A stretch of DNA of 64,000 nt from Adiantum capillus-veneris (GCA_014529385.2 CM043960.1:125834043-125898042); one strand, 5' to 3'. Positions 1-10,722 are shown, counted from the stretch's first letter. Program-made: numbers and translations. Notes: generated by a model from the sequence alone, not told the origin.

Positions 1-1538
1 AATTGCTTGAGGTGTTCACATTCTTTGTCTGATAGAAATCCCTTATATAAGAACGCCCTGATGAGAAGAAAAACTAAACAGCCGGAATAAGAAGAAATTA
101 GAAGCTAAAAATAAGACTCTGCAGAAATGCACCTTGGCTTCCATGCAAGCTGAATGATCCTGGTAGGGTCAATTATCTGAGCTTTTTGTGAAAGGATTTC
201 AGCTTCGGTCTTCTTAGAGTTTCTGTACCAGCACAAAAGACAAAGAAACTTAAAATGATTAAACTCCAAACTTCCCTGTGCTGAATAACATGCCATCAAA
301 ATATTGACATATGACGAGAGCTTATCATTGGTATCATGTATTATGGGTGATGAGTTATTTCATGAACCAAAGGGTATTTGTAATATTTTAAGCTGAGACT
401 ATAAATGAATAAAAATGATTTTTTTGCACACAGAACTACTTTATAAATTTATTGGTACCAATTAATAACTTAGCAGACCCGTGAATTTTTCTGTGCCATG
501 TGCAATCTGGGAAATTTATCGGTGTCCGGAAAGTATGAGTGGAACAGTAGCCAGATTCAGTGTAGAACGGATCAGGACAAACACATGAACAGGAGAGTTC
601 CCAATTTGTTCAGAGGTCGGGCCAGTTTGAAAGAAGTCGAATGTTATAACATTAAAATAAGTCTAAAAATCAGTATGTAGCGTGGGATTTTGGGAAACAA
701 GTCAGCGTAGGAAATTACCAGCCCTCTTTCTCTCTCATGCGCCATTTGGCAAAAATTTCCACCCGCTTGGCCATAAAAATTGAAGCGCTACCTATCTGTG
801 GGCTTCTTCAGCAGAATACACACACACAGAATTCTCTTTCAGCTCTCAACTTCAGCCCCCTCTCTGTTCCTGCTCTCAAGAAGGCCGTGCAGAGGCTACG
901 AAGCGCACTCAAGAGGTGAAAGGCAGCCAAAAATCTTGTGAGCGTCCCTTTGTGGATCGCCACACTCAAACAAGTGCTCTACCGGCTGTCCAGACAGTTT
1001 TTCAGCTCTCTAACGAGTGACTGACGCCAAATTTCAGCAAAGGCAACCTCGCTTTGGCACTCCGTAAGCAGATATGTAACAGAAGTGATCGCTTCCTCAT
1101 AGAGGAACACAGAACCAGGCAGACATAGCCATTTCCGGCTACAAGCTTATGAAATTTCAGCCATTGGGCTAATGATTAACATGCATTTTCTTGCATTAAA
1201 ATAGTTTCAGGAGGGAGAACAATGCAAGCTACTCCGGTTCATGTGTTTGTAAGAATCCGTTGATAAACTAATAGAAAAGAGGGGGACTAGCCCATCTTCA
1301 GGTCCCAGTGTCGTGTCCTTCCCTCTGAATTACTTTGTGTGGATTCTTAAACGATATAATTAAATAATTTCATAAGTCTTGAAGTGCTCACTTCCATTTC
1401 TGTGACAGTATTAGCAAATTATCTCTTTGCAAATCTAGATGGCTTGGCCCATGTGTAGAGTTTACAAAGCACAAAGTTCGAGAGAGCCTCCAGCCAGCTA
1501 ATTAGCTACGTTGGAAGATAATATGTATCTGTAGTATT
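1..1538. other. Anonymous sequence, no gene recognised
   Basis: I see only short stop-bounded frames, no recognisable protein family, no RNA gene and no terminal repeats. The block around 1282-1309 resembles a block near 7851-7878, which suggests a dispersed repeat. Confidence 0.5.
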
Positions 1539-1763
1539 TTATATGCCAATCCCACCCATCAAAGCACTGATGTGATCACAGATCGCCTTGTTAGAATGCC
1601 TCGTTGGCCCCTTAACATATGTCCAATCCATTTTGTTCACAAGTTGGAGGCCGGTAAGTGCCTTAAGGGCAGGCCGCCCATCGGTATCCTTGAGCACCAT
1701 GGTGGTTGAGATTAAGGCTGTAACATGAACACCACCAAGAAAGTCCAGTTGCCCGCAAGAACT
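1539..1763 (-). pseudogene. Unrecognised coding-like fragment
   Basis: A minus-strand frame stays open from a TAG at 1764-1766 to a TAA at 1539-1541, about 74 codons, with an internal Met at 1698-1700. The peptide has a balanced composition, including GGVHVTALISTTMVLKDTDG and MDWTYVKGPTRHSNKAI, unlike the low-complexity frames nearby. Just upstream another frame reads GFVPVGRVLAGNWTFL and would run into it after a shift, which suggests a frameshifted exon or gene relic. I do not recognise the family. It could be a host-gene exon, a captured gene fragment or chance. Confidence 0.3.
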
Positions 1764-2529
1764 CTACCCACTGGCACAAAACCACTTGGAGCATTGTGAA
1801 GAATTTTAAAAGAATGGTTTAGCTGGACACATGATAGTCAACGCTACGCACTAAGGAGAAGTGCCGATCGACCAAACTGAAAGATGTAAGACTAATCAAC
1901 ATATCACCACAAAACTTGTGGCTTTGTACCCTTGCGTAGGCTTTGTGTTACCCTTTTTTTCATTGAGAACATTCATTTCTTGCATTCTGGGATGCTTTTC
2001 TTTTTCCTTCACCATTTTTAAGGTTTTCTGTGATTTTCCCACAGCATATATTCAGATCTCAGTGCTAAATGTGATATTTAAGGTGCTCTTAAGGGAGGAC
2101 ATACAGTACAGGAATTGAAAGAAAGAAAAGAGGATCGATAGAGCCCTAGCCGAATCATATTATAGCCACCCATTATAGAATTGGCTGGCACATTGAAGTT
2201 TTGAACCATACAACATGAGAGCCTGACATTAGAGAATCTTACCGGAATAAACAGGTAAAGTGGCGAAGTGTGATGTGCAAATCTGTTTTAAATTTTAGTG
2301 TTTGTGGTATAAGCAAGCACCAAATCTGCTACCATAATGTTACTCTTTGCATGCACATGCAGAGTGTTGGTGCATTACTCACATTTCACCCATCCATCCA
2401 GGCAGATCATCCACTGACATTGCTTGTATTGAGCTTCCCAAGACTAGAAAGATCAGGAGAAAAAACCCCAAGGCCATGGCTGATCCAGTTATAAAAAACT
2501 GCAATTCCACCAAAACAAAACACCTCAGG

Positions 2530-2532
<3 letters not shown>
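1764..2532. other. Anonymous sequence, no gene recognised
   Basis: AT-rich sequence with only short frames and no recognisable domain. It ends at the first long CT microsatellite. Confidence 0.5.

Positions 2533-2582
<50 letters not shown>
2533..2582. repeat. (CT)25 microsatellite
   Basis: Uninterrupted CT dinucleotide run lying directly 5' of a LINE 3' fragment. The frames through it (Leu-Ser repeats) are artefacts. Confidence 0.97.
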
Positions 2583-2583
<1 letters not shown>

Positions 2584-3125
2584 GGGTTTTGGACCCCTAG
2601 ATAGAGTCATGAGGTATCAGGACCAGAGATGCCTTGGCTTATATCTACTTGAGCTACACCGACATAGAGACAGTCTGTTGGGGAGACAGGAGTACGACAG
2701 TCGCAGAGACAGATCACAGATTTCTTTGGATCGCAGATCACAGATTTCTTTGGATCGAGGGAGCCAAGAGACCAACCACCAGCACAGGGTTGTACCCGCA
2801 TTCATACCAGAGGCACCCTCATTGACAGGGCGATTGAGCCCGGGAGATCGAGACGACCACGACCGAGACACAGGAGCACACTACATCGACGGAGACTCCA
2901 GCAGAGGATCAGAGGCATTCTAGCACGACACCTAGATTGTCATTGAGGGCCTATTCTACATTTTCACATCTCACATTTCACACTTCATTTCAGTTTTCAT
3001 TTTTACTTTCAGTACTTTTTGTACTTGTACTTCAGACATTGTATTAGATTCACCACTTTGTATCTGATGGTCTCATAGGTCATTTTGGCCTTTTGAAGAC
3101 GTTAATATATCATTTCATTTCATTT
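2583..3125 (+). mobile_element. LINE 3' end, copy A (5'-truncated)
   Basis: The segment encodes a version of the LINE C-terminal tail (MRYQDQRCLGLYLLELHRHR) found again at about 4500 and 4590 (MRYEDQRCLGLVLLELRRHR). It then has a 3' UTR that shares a CTCATAGGTCATT...CTTCTGAAGACGTTAATAT-type block with copies B and C. It terminates in ATTTC pentanucleotide repeats and a second CT/CA tract. A 24 bp in-frame tandem duplication lies at about 2711-2758. Only the last part of the ORF and the UTR are present, as expected of 5'-truncated target-primed insertions. The family identity is inferred from copy C, which carries RT sequence. Confidence 0.75.
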
Positions 3126-3151
3126 CTCTCTCTCTCTCACACACACACACA
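3126..3151. repeat. (CT)n(CA)n microsatellite
   Basis: CT repeats run into CA repeats directly after the ATTTC tail of LINE copy A. Confidence 0.95.
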
Positions 3152-3361
3152 TTGTGTTGTATTAGCCCCCAGTCACTACTTTCAACCCCCTACTCATATC
3201 CTACACAGTTCAAGCTAGCTGCTTAGTTCACATATAGCAGTTAAGATTTTAGTTTTTCACTTTGTACCCAGACATTGTATTAGATCCACCAAGATTGTAT
3301 CAGTTTGATCTCATAGGTCATTTTGGCCTTTTGCAGACGTTTAATATAATATTTCATTTCA
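3152..3361 (+). mobile_element. LINE 3' UTR fragment, copy B
   Basis: The block from about 3262 to 3361 repeats the LINE 3' UTR signature (GTATTAGATCCACCAAG, then CTCATAGGTCATTTTGGCC) and ends in ATTTCATTTC. It contains no coding sequence. Its 3' end is followed without a spacer by the RT sequence of copy C. Confidence 0.65.
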
Positions 3362-3362
3362 C

Positions 3363-4909
3363 TTGGATGCTTTGCATAGCTTTGCCCATGAAAGTGGTTT
3401 GTCTGTCAACCTTGGTAAAACCAAGGTCATGGTATTTAATACGACCCCACAGTGGATCAGGAGGTCAGCGCCCGCATTCACATACGGCCAGGAGACGGTG
3501 GAGTATACAGATGCTTACACCTACCTTGGAGTGGTTTTTAGTGGACCAGCATTTTCGTTGAGAAGAGCAGCAAAGACTAGATTGACCAGAGCCCATGCAG
3601 CATTGGGTAGATTGGAGAGGATGTGTTCACATGTTCAGTTTCAGGAGCCTCGGACGAAGCTCTGGCTCTCTGACACCCTGGTGGCTTCTGCATTGCTCTA
3701 TGGAGCTGAGATTTGGGGACCTTCATTGGACCATCATGGGAGGACAGGTCGCACTGATGGATGGGGGGACATGGAGAAGCCACTAGTTTCTATGATCTCA
3801 CGACTCATTAGAGCCAAGGCTTCAGTACCACGTGCCATTATACGAGCAGAGCTAGCTGCCCCTCCACTAGTGGTTGAGGTGCTCACCAGATCCGTCTCCT
3901 TCATACACCGCATCTGGGAACTTCCCAGAAACAGATATGCCCGCTTTGCACTTGAGTCCTCTCGACAGTTAGCCATGCAGGGAGATACAGCATGCTGGTA
4001 TGGGGAGATGACATAATGGTTTCAAGCGCATGGGTTCAGCATAGACAGACTGCCACCCTTCCAATACTCACTGGATGCACCCTCTCTGACTCTCACACAG
4101 TCCAAGATTACCAGGCTCATCCGCCAGGACCTGACTCAGCTAGACATCAGGAGGACATGCATACAGCCAGCACAGGAGCTGGGCACGAAGATTGCTTTCT
4201 ACAGAGAGCATCTTCTCCAGCTTACAGAGGATGGTTTTGTGACGAGACCTAGAAACATGGACACCCACTTGTCTCATGGGATACGATGTGCTATTGGCCA
4301 GATACGCACATCTTCACACCAGCTGCGGATCGAGACTGGGAGATACAGCAGAGTACCAACAGAGGCCAGGCCATGTCTCCTATGTGACCTGGAGCCTGAG
4401 ACAGAGCTGCACTACACATGCCATTGCCCCGTCTACTACGAGATACGTGGCCGCTTCCACTGCTTGTTCATAGAGGGCTTCGGACCACTCTCCAGAGTCA
4501 TGCGGTACGAGGATCAGAGATGCTTGGGTCTGGTTTTGCTCGAGCTGCGCAGACACAGAGAGAGCCTGATGAGAGGAGAGCCAAAGTCATGCGGTACGAG
4601 GATCAGAGATGCTTGGGTCTGGTTTTGCTCGAGCTGCGCAGACACAGAGAGAGCCTTATGAGAGGAGAGGTCAGCCAGTCTCAGAGACGGATCACAGACT
4701 TCTTTAGAGCAGACACTGGACACCCAGAGGAGCTACTACCACAAGAGAGCTCGCTGCCTCACACTGGAGGCACACTAATCGAGCGAGCGACCGAGCTAGG
4801 GAGATCCAGACCCCACGACTACGAAGGACTACACAGCATCGATGGAGGTTGCATCAGAGGATTCGGATCACTTTGGCCCAGCATGCACGACGCCCGGTCA
4901 GGCTATTGA
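3363..4909 (+). pseudogene. LINE ORF2 C-terminal part (RT end and zinc-knuckle-like tail)
   Basis: The frame opens with LSVNLGKTKVMVFN and YTDAYTYLGVVFSG, the LxVNxxKTK...YLGV block that follows the catalytic site in LINE reverse transcriptases. A TAA at 4014-4016 interrupts it, and the same frame then continues from 4017 to 4661. That part includes CLLCDLEPETELHYTCHCP, matching the C-terminal CxxC...H...C pattern (zf-RVT-like) common in plant LINEs. An 89 bp tandem duplication at 4499 throws the first copy of the tail out of frame, and the second copy is read in another frame to 4909. Endonuclease, catalytic RT core and start codon are absent. The LINE assignment is firm but the clade is not determined. 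Confidence 0.85.
4499..4668 (+). repeat. 89 bp tandem duplication in the LINE tail
   Basis: The segment beginning CATGCGGTACGAGG at 4499 recurs at 4588 with near identity. Since 89 is not a multiple of three, the duplication shifts the reading frame of the LINE C-terminus. Confidence 0.93.
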
Positions 4910-5204
4910 CCATGGAGGAGATTGATGAGATTCGCTAGCGACAGATGCTGGATCTGTTGCGATCTGTGATTTAGCTATCCCACCTAGCTAGATCTTTTGT
5001 GATCTGTGATTTAGCTATCCCACCTATCTGCTTAGATCACACCTAGCTGTTTCAGATTCCATAGCATTTTATTCTGTCATTTTATTTTGTCATTTTTGTT
5101 ACTCTGACTTTGTATCAGATCCACCACATTGTAACTTTTTGGTCTCATAGGTCATTCTCGCCTTCTGAAGACGTTAATATAACATTTCATTTCATTTTCA
5201 TTTC

Positions 5205-5208
<4 letters not shown>

Positions 5209-5272
<64 letters not shown>
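5209..5272. repeat. (CT)~31 microsatellite
   Basis: A long CT run directly follows the ATTTC tail of LINE copy C. After it come another TTTCATTTCATTTCTCTC and a CA run, resembling the end of copy A, so a further LINE tail remnant probably lies here. Confidence 0.96.
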
Positions 5273-5276
<4 letters not shown>

Positions 5277-6119
5277 CATTTCATTTCTCTCACACACACA
5301 ACTATTCTTGAGTCGGGACTCGGGTGAGGCATGGCGACTCTCTCATGAGCACTCCCCCCCTCCTGCCATTACTTCTACAGAGGCCTGGGGCCAGAATGCA
5401 TCATCTTTGTACGCGCTGATGTGTCACGTGATGGGGTGAAGGAAGCATCGAAAAGGGAATATTTCATTGGTCTGGCACGAAACCCGAACTGGAAAGAGGA
5501 ATACGCGTAAAGACGCAAGCACAAGAATAAAGATGGGTTCTGTGAAGCTTTTCCTAAAAAGCGGAATATTTTAACATGTTTTCCGGGAAAAGCAGACGCT
5601 TTCCCGCGAGGAATTTGTGTTCGCATTGCATTTGTGCCTAAGAACTACACCCAGGGACGCCTGAATGCGCATGTGTAGCATCAATTTTCAATTCACTGAG
5701 TTTTATTGAGTTTTGTCCAGGTTCCCATCTTCAAAAGTGACCGGCCGCCCACTTAATAAGTGGACAGGCCATTAAAAATAAAGCAAGAGCTCATAAAAAA
5801 AGACCAGCGATCTCTGTATGGCTGCGAAAAAACAACCAGCGTAAGTTTTCTCTCTCCTCTCTCTAGTTGCCCAACGGCAACGATCACTCTCCCCTCTCTC
5901 TAGAATCTGTCGCCAGCTCTCTCTGCTATCTTTGGTCGGGTTCGGACAGGCTATTCCTAACGGTCCTCAAAACCAATAAAAGCAACATTCGCCCCCTTTT
6001 GTCAGGTGCAGCGAAAAAGAATAAGGAATTTTCTCGGATCTAGTACTCCGCACACAAACACAAGGATTGCTTTACTTCAGTTGAAAGAACTGAATTGAAT
6101 TGAAAGAAAGAGAGAGAAA
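5273..6119. other. Anonymous sequence
   Basis: No recognisable protein. A small perfect palindrome, CCACTTAATAAGTGG, lies at about 5749-5763. CT-rich stretches at 5855-5900 could be transcribed leader or LTR sequence, but no terminal repeats were found. Confidence 0.45.
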
Positions 6120-6900
6120 AGAGACGACACAGGATGTCGGGTCCCAACCCTCAAGGGCCCCCTTGCTCTGTTGCCAGAGCGAGTACTTTCTTTATTCTTG
6201 CACAATGTTGATACAATGACTAAATGCTGAGATGCTGATGCTAATGGATACTGATGTTGGGTATTGGGTATTGAGGTACTGAAGGGGTACAGAGGTATTG
6301 AGGTTCTATGTCAAAGACCATGATGTCGACGACGGGTACTGGTGTTCTATGTCGAAGACGATGATGTCGATGACGAGGACGATGCTAACGGCGACGACGA
6401 CAGTCCACGGACACGACAATGTCGCCGTGACAACGACGACAACACGAGGCTAGGGCTGAAATCTGAAAACGCTAGGGCTGAAAACTAAGATCATTGGGAA
6501 TCTGCTGCCATCGGGTACTGTGCCGACGACGACGACGACTGCTGTTCTAAGGGCTGAAAACTGAAAACACTGGCTAATCTGTAAGACTGAGAACTGGCGC
6601 TGATGTAAGGACTGAAAAATGCGGTACTGTGTCGTGGCGATGACGATGACGACCATGGGTCTATGACGATGACGACCATGGGTCATCGTCAAGTCCGAGA
6701 CCTGCGATAATGATGATGATGTCGACGACGACTGCATCAAGGCTGAAAACTGAAATCTGTAGTGATGGATGGCTTTCCGGCGAGGATCTGGTGCCAGGAA
6801 TGGAATCGGGGATGCGACAAGGCTAAAGGGATGGTACTGTTGCAAAAACGTTGATGGCTGAAATCTGCTCCAAAAACGCTAGTGCTGTTGGAGTACTGCT
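6120..6900. repeat. GAC/GATG-rich cryptic trinucleotide repeat
   Basis: The stretch is dominated by GAC, GATG and GACGACGAC units interspersed with repeated AAACTGAAAAC and GGGCTGAAA phrases. The minus-strand frame at 6450-6845 gives serine/valine runs that follow from the repeat, so I do not call it a gene. Its origin (old coding repeat, LTR or satellite) cannot be decided by eye. Confidence 0.6.
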
Positions 6901-7483
6901 GAGAGAGAGACCACCTGTCGGGTGCAACACTTGGTGCACCACCTTCTGCTTCTACTGAGTGCCCAATGGGTTTCTTTTATAGTTTCTTAAAAATTTGCCC
7001 TACCTACTTTTCCAACAAAAGTCACTTATTAATAAATAAGTGAAAATTGTGTAAAAAGGGTTCTATGCCCTGGAAAATGCTCATGCTGAAATGACTATAT
7101 TGTGCAAGAGAGGGTATGCAACTATGACCGGCCTAGACATGCATGTCCTGCTAGAGGCTCAGAAGGTGCCAGGCTAGGTCCTACGCTAAGACTGACGCTA
7201 GACTATGGCAGAAGCATGTCCACATGGAGCAAGTGAAGTGCGCACGTGACACCCTCTCTGGGAGAAAAAATTTACCAACGCTAGCTTGGGAAGAAACTCC
7301 GCCGGAGAGAAGAAGAAAGTCATCGCGAGACTACGGAGCATGGAAGTCGCTTTTCCGTGCAAAGAGCAACAGGTATCAATTGTGGATTCGCCATACCAAT
7401 TGTTGTTCCGTGTTTGTGTGTGTTTGCAACTACTTCATCGCTAAGGAGAAGCGAGAAGCATAGTTACCAGGAACGGGAAAACG
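6901..7483. other. Anonymous sequence
   Basis: No recognisable coding sequence or terminal repeat. GGTGCA/TGCACC phrases near 6920-6945 form a short imperfect inverted repeat. Confidence 0.4.
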
Positions 7484-7690
7484 AGGAACGCGGAACGGCA
7501 ACTGCCATAAAACGCCATTCCCTGTTACGAGTACTCACATTTGAAACACGAAACGGGGATTCAGAACGGGAACTTAGAATGGAAACAAGGAACGGAGACC
7601 TAAAAACGGTCATTCCCTGTTACTATGGTGAGAAGGCCTCAACCTACGCTTGGGAATTCCGGGAACGGGATTCGGAAATTGTCTGGGGAG
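7484..7690. repeat. Cluster of GGAACGG / CATTCCC motifs
   Basis: GGAACGG, AACGGG and AACGGGA recur about ten times, and CATTCCCTGTTAC occurs twice (about 7519 and 7609) with similar surroundings roughly 90 bp apart. Such subterminal motif clusters occur in some DNA transposons, but I could not find paired ends here. Confidence 0.4.
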
Positions 7691-7949
7691 CCTCGACTCC
7701 GAGTACACACGGGAAAAGGATTGAGAGCTCATCTCTCGGATTTCCCTCACGGGAAGGAACGACCATCGAGTCTGAGAATAGAACGGAGGGGTTTTCTCCG
7801 ATTCTCGTGCTTGTAAAAAGATTCTCCCTAGTAAAGATTCTCTTTAAGGGGGGGAGACAGCCCATCTTCTGGTCCCAACTACTATGTCGAACTTCTCCCT
7901 CAACTCTGTTTAGTTGAAAGATTATTTATTTTCAGCTTGTTGATTATTC

Positions 7950-8201
7950 GTGTACGCTCAACTGTCAAAGATCCAACTGGCAATGGAGAAAGTCGAGACT
8001 TGGTGTATGAAGTGTTGCCAATGCACATACTGCAACGCATTCAGACACCTATGGAACAATTGTAAGATTCGAATGCATCATTTCCAGAAAGGCAAGGATG
8101 TCTCTATAATAGCACTAACAAACCCAGAAGCAACAAATCAAGATGGAATGTCAAGCGCTAGGAAGAATGAGGCCAGTACCAATGGGCCAGGAGGAGGTAG
8201 G
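7950..8201 (+). pseudogene. Gag fragment of double-knuckle Ty3/gypsy element, 5' part
   Basis: The frame contains a perfect CX2CX4HX4C zinc knuckle at 8022-8063 (CTYCNAFRHLWNNC), typical of retrotransposon nucleocapsid, where it binds template RNA during packaging. The reading is cut at 8201, where a complete LTR retrotransposon begins. The rest of the Gag, with a second knuckle, resumes after 14506 in another frame. No 5' LTR or PBS for this host element was recognised upstream. Assignment to the same element as 14507-17740 follows from the target-site duplication at the insertion and from the double-knuckle layout, which is also seen at 41.8 kb. Confidence 0.7.
8197..8201 (+). repeat. Target-site duplication (left), GTAGG
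   Basis: The five bases before the left LTR are GTAGG, identical to the five bases after the right LTR at 14502-14506. Confidence 0.93.
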
Positions 8202-8590
8202 TGTCACAAAGTGATGACGTGGCGGACAGCAGAAACCCTAATTTCTGCCAGAAACCCTGATTTCCGAAAATCGCGGAGGCTATAAATATTTTTTTTGGGG
8301 CTCTGCTTTTGGGCATCCCTTGTACCTTTAAATAAGTGGTGAGGGCTTCACTTCTCAGAGCATCTAGACGCAGAGTCTAAGAGTGAAACCCTAACCGCTC
8401 TCTTGTACTTTGATGATTGATTAATACAAAAAGAAATACCGAAAGGGGCGCGAGTCTTTGGGGCCAATATCTCTAGGCACGGAACTCCGCCGGGCCAGTG
8501 CAAATCTTTTGTGATCTGTGAATTGTTTTGAAGTGGTTATTTGGTGCTGTCGCGGTTGATTCTTGACTTGGAGTGTCCAAGTCTATTACA
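8202..8590 (+). repeat. 5' LTR (389 bp)
   Basis: It starts TGTCACAAAGTGATGACG and ends GTCTATTACA, matching 13962-14501 except for about 150 bp missing after CTATAAATA. It carries a TATA box (TATAAATA at 8281) and two AAACCCTAA telo-box motifs (about 8233 and 8386). Confidence 0.95.
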
Positions 8591-8591
8591 G

Positions 8592-8603
8592 TGGTATCAG
8601 AGC
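8592..8603 (+). other. Primer-binding site, tRNA-Met type
   Basis: TGGTATCAGAGC lies one base after the 5' LTR. It is complementary to the 3' end of plant initiator tRNA-Met, the usual primer for minus-strand synthesis in plant LTR elements. Confidence 0.95.
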
Positions 8604-8661
8604 ACGGCCGATTTCTCTTCTACGGGAAATCCGATCCCCGAATTTTTTTTCCGCGGCACCT

Positions 8662-10235
8662 ATGGCTTCACGCAAGGATCAGTCGACTCCCTCTGCATTT
8701 GGAGATGCGGGCAGGGATCACAACGAAGATTCCGGCAGAGAGTATGGCCCGCTTTGGCCTACTCAGGCGGAGCGGCGAGAGATGGAACGTCGCCAGTTGA
8801 TCGGCGATGCAACAAAGATGATGCTCAATTTTGCCAAGGACCCGAAGATGGCAAAATATATGAACCAGACCTCTTTGGAAGAGGTACAGATGGAGTGGCA
8901 AAGAACCACAACACTCCCGAAACCCGCTCTCAAGAAACCTTCTGCCTCCAAGAAAATATACGGAGAAGGAACTGGAGAACGTGGTTGATGCACGGATTGC
9001 TCAGCTTTTTGACGCGCAAAAGAAAGGCAAAAAGCACGGCAAAAAGCAGAAGAAAGGCACTGAGTTCCCGGGATATTTGGGTCGTCGGTCGACTTTTTGA
9101 CAAGGCAAAAAAAAACAGAAGCAGCGTGTTCGATTTGAAGCAGTACCCAGTAGTTCTTCTTCTTCTTCTTCTTCTGACAGTTCTTCTAGCTCCTCGGATT
9201 TGAGCGAAGAAGACAGAAAAGGTAAAAAGCGAAGCAAGAAGCAACGCTTTGGAAAGGGCAAGAGAAAGGCAAAGAAGGCTAAATCTCGCCCAAAGACTGA
9301 TAGTTCTACTGAGGACTCGTCTACAGACAGCTCAGATACCGATGACGGAAAGTTTTATGCGAACAAGAAGAATTTTTACAAAGCCAACCAGTATGACTTT
9401 CTCGAAGATAAAAGCAAGAAAGTTTGAGAGTTTAAGGAAGGTGGCCACTCGATCAAGTTTGATACTTTTTCAGGATACTCAGATGCTTCGAAGGCTTTGT
9501 CTTTTATACAGTAGTTTGACATCGCTTTCGCGGGAGGACGCTATTCAGAGCACTCCAAGATTCGAAGAGCTACCTCTTACCTTGAGGGGAATGCTCGTAC
9601 TTGGTGGTTCACGCTTCTTTTAAACAAGACTACGCCAGTTAAATGGCTGAAATTTAAAAAGCTTTTTATTTCTTCTTGGTTGACGCGAGAATATGAACGA
9701 GATATACGAGCTGCTTGGAACCATCTTCGGATGACCAAGAAAGACACAATCAATGCTTATTGTGAAAGATTATGGAGCTCTTTTCTACCCGCCTCTTCAT
9801 TCAAGAAGATCTCGTTCAGAGAACAGATTGAGCGGTTTACCTTGGGTCTACCTACAAAGATCCGAGATCACTGCTTGGAACAAAAGTCAGCTTCTATTCA
9901 GGAGTTGATGAGTCATGCAAAGCGGGGCTTTGCCATTCACTCTAGCAGTCTGACCTACCCCACATATGAGGCCATGACTCAACGAGCTGAACAGACTTCT
10001 AGGAATGAAAGTAGAAAGAAAAAGAGCAACCCAGGGAAAAAAAGATGCACGACCCAAGCTTACTCCTGAGGAGAGAGCTCGCTTCATCAGAGAGGGGAAG
10101 TGCTTTGGATGCGGGGAACATGGACATATCTCCGCGAAGTGCCCTAATAAGTCACAGAAAGAACAGAATGATAAAGATGATGACAGGTCTGAGAGTTCGA
10201 GAGCAGCTAAGGAATGTGGCAGAAAAGGCAGATAG
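8662..10235 (+). pseudogene. Gag (capsid/nucleocapsid) of the nested Ty3 element, frameshifted
   Basis: The ATG at 8662 opens MASRKDQSTPSAFGDAGRD, and the reading shifts frame near 8950. A Lys-rich and Ser-rich segment follows (8990-9425), then the retrotransposon gag core with LEGNARTWWF near 9585 and LTREYERDIRAAWNHLRMTK from 9680. A second shift near 10030 leads to KLTPEERARFIREGKCFGCG, with a perfect CX2CX4HX4C knuckle at 10101-10142. Gag assembles the virus-like particle and the knuckle binds RNA. At least two frameshifts and several in-frame stops make it non-functional. Boundaries at the joins are approximate. Confidence 0.85.
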
Positions 10236-10319
10236 AAAAGCAGAACTGGTACCACATGGCGTGGGACCTGCACCGAATCTAACAAATGAAAGTACAAACT
10301 TTGCCGCTTTTGGGGCAAA

Positions 10320-10640
10320 GTGAGCCAAGGAGCCAAGGCCAACTTCTTTTCACTTGGAATTGGCGGCTCGATTTGGAATTACGCCCGATAGACTGACGCC
10401 ACAGGCAGAGGTAGTTCGACTGGCACCCGGATGGGATGTTGCCATTACACCGAGCATTGGCAAACTTTGTTTGCAATGACAGGGGTGTGCAGGGCACGCG
10501 AGTGACGTTCTACTCAGGATCCCTTGGTACCACAAGAACTACGCCGTGGTTGACTACCGGGCCGAGAAAGCGACTTTGATAAATGAAGGGCTTAGAGATT
10601 GTACTTAATGAACTTCAGTTTCTTAATCATTCTTTTGGGA
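10320..10640 (+). pseudogene. Protease remnant of the nested Ty3 element
   Basis: LELAARFGITPDRLTPQAEV and LAPGWDVAITPSIG match the segment that follows the catalytic site of retropepsins in this clade. Just upstream, one frame reads GAKANFFS, the expected continuation of the D-S/T-G-A active site. The two preceding positions read S-Q, so the catalytic aspartate is not visible. Frames shift within the segment. A retropepsin would cleave the polyprotein; this copy cannot. Confidence 0.6.
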
Positions 10641-10722
10641 GAGAACTGAACGTTGGATAAAGGTTGAATATGTTTTGACCTGATCAAAACAACGCCAAGA
10701 TTTTTCTCCACACTCATGCCGA

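Larger units (their letters stand above)
3362..5208 (+). mobile_element. LINE (non-LTR retrotransposon), copy C, 5'-truncated
   Basis: This is the longest LINE copy in the window. It begins inside the reverse transcriptase, downstream of where the YADD active site would be. It runs through the RT thumb region and a C-terminal Cys/His motif into a 3' UTR ending in (ATTTC)n at about 5180-5208, followed by a 64 bp CT run. Its start abuts the tail of copy B. The 5' truncation removes the endonuclease and RT catalytic core, so it is non-autonomous. Confidence 0.85.

Noticed and set aside
2347-2604. Leu-Ser repeat frames over CT microsatellites (also near 5110, 18567, 22416 and 22708)
   Set aside because: They are translations of dinucleotide repeats with no other protein character.
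6450-6845. 131-codon minus-strand frame
   Set aside because: It follows from the GAC-rich repeat (Ser/Val/Ile runs), with no domain.
7357-7917. 186-codon plus-strand frame
   Set aside because: No family similarity was recognised. It spans the GGAACGG motif cluster and unrelated flanks.
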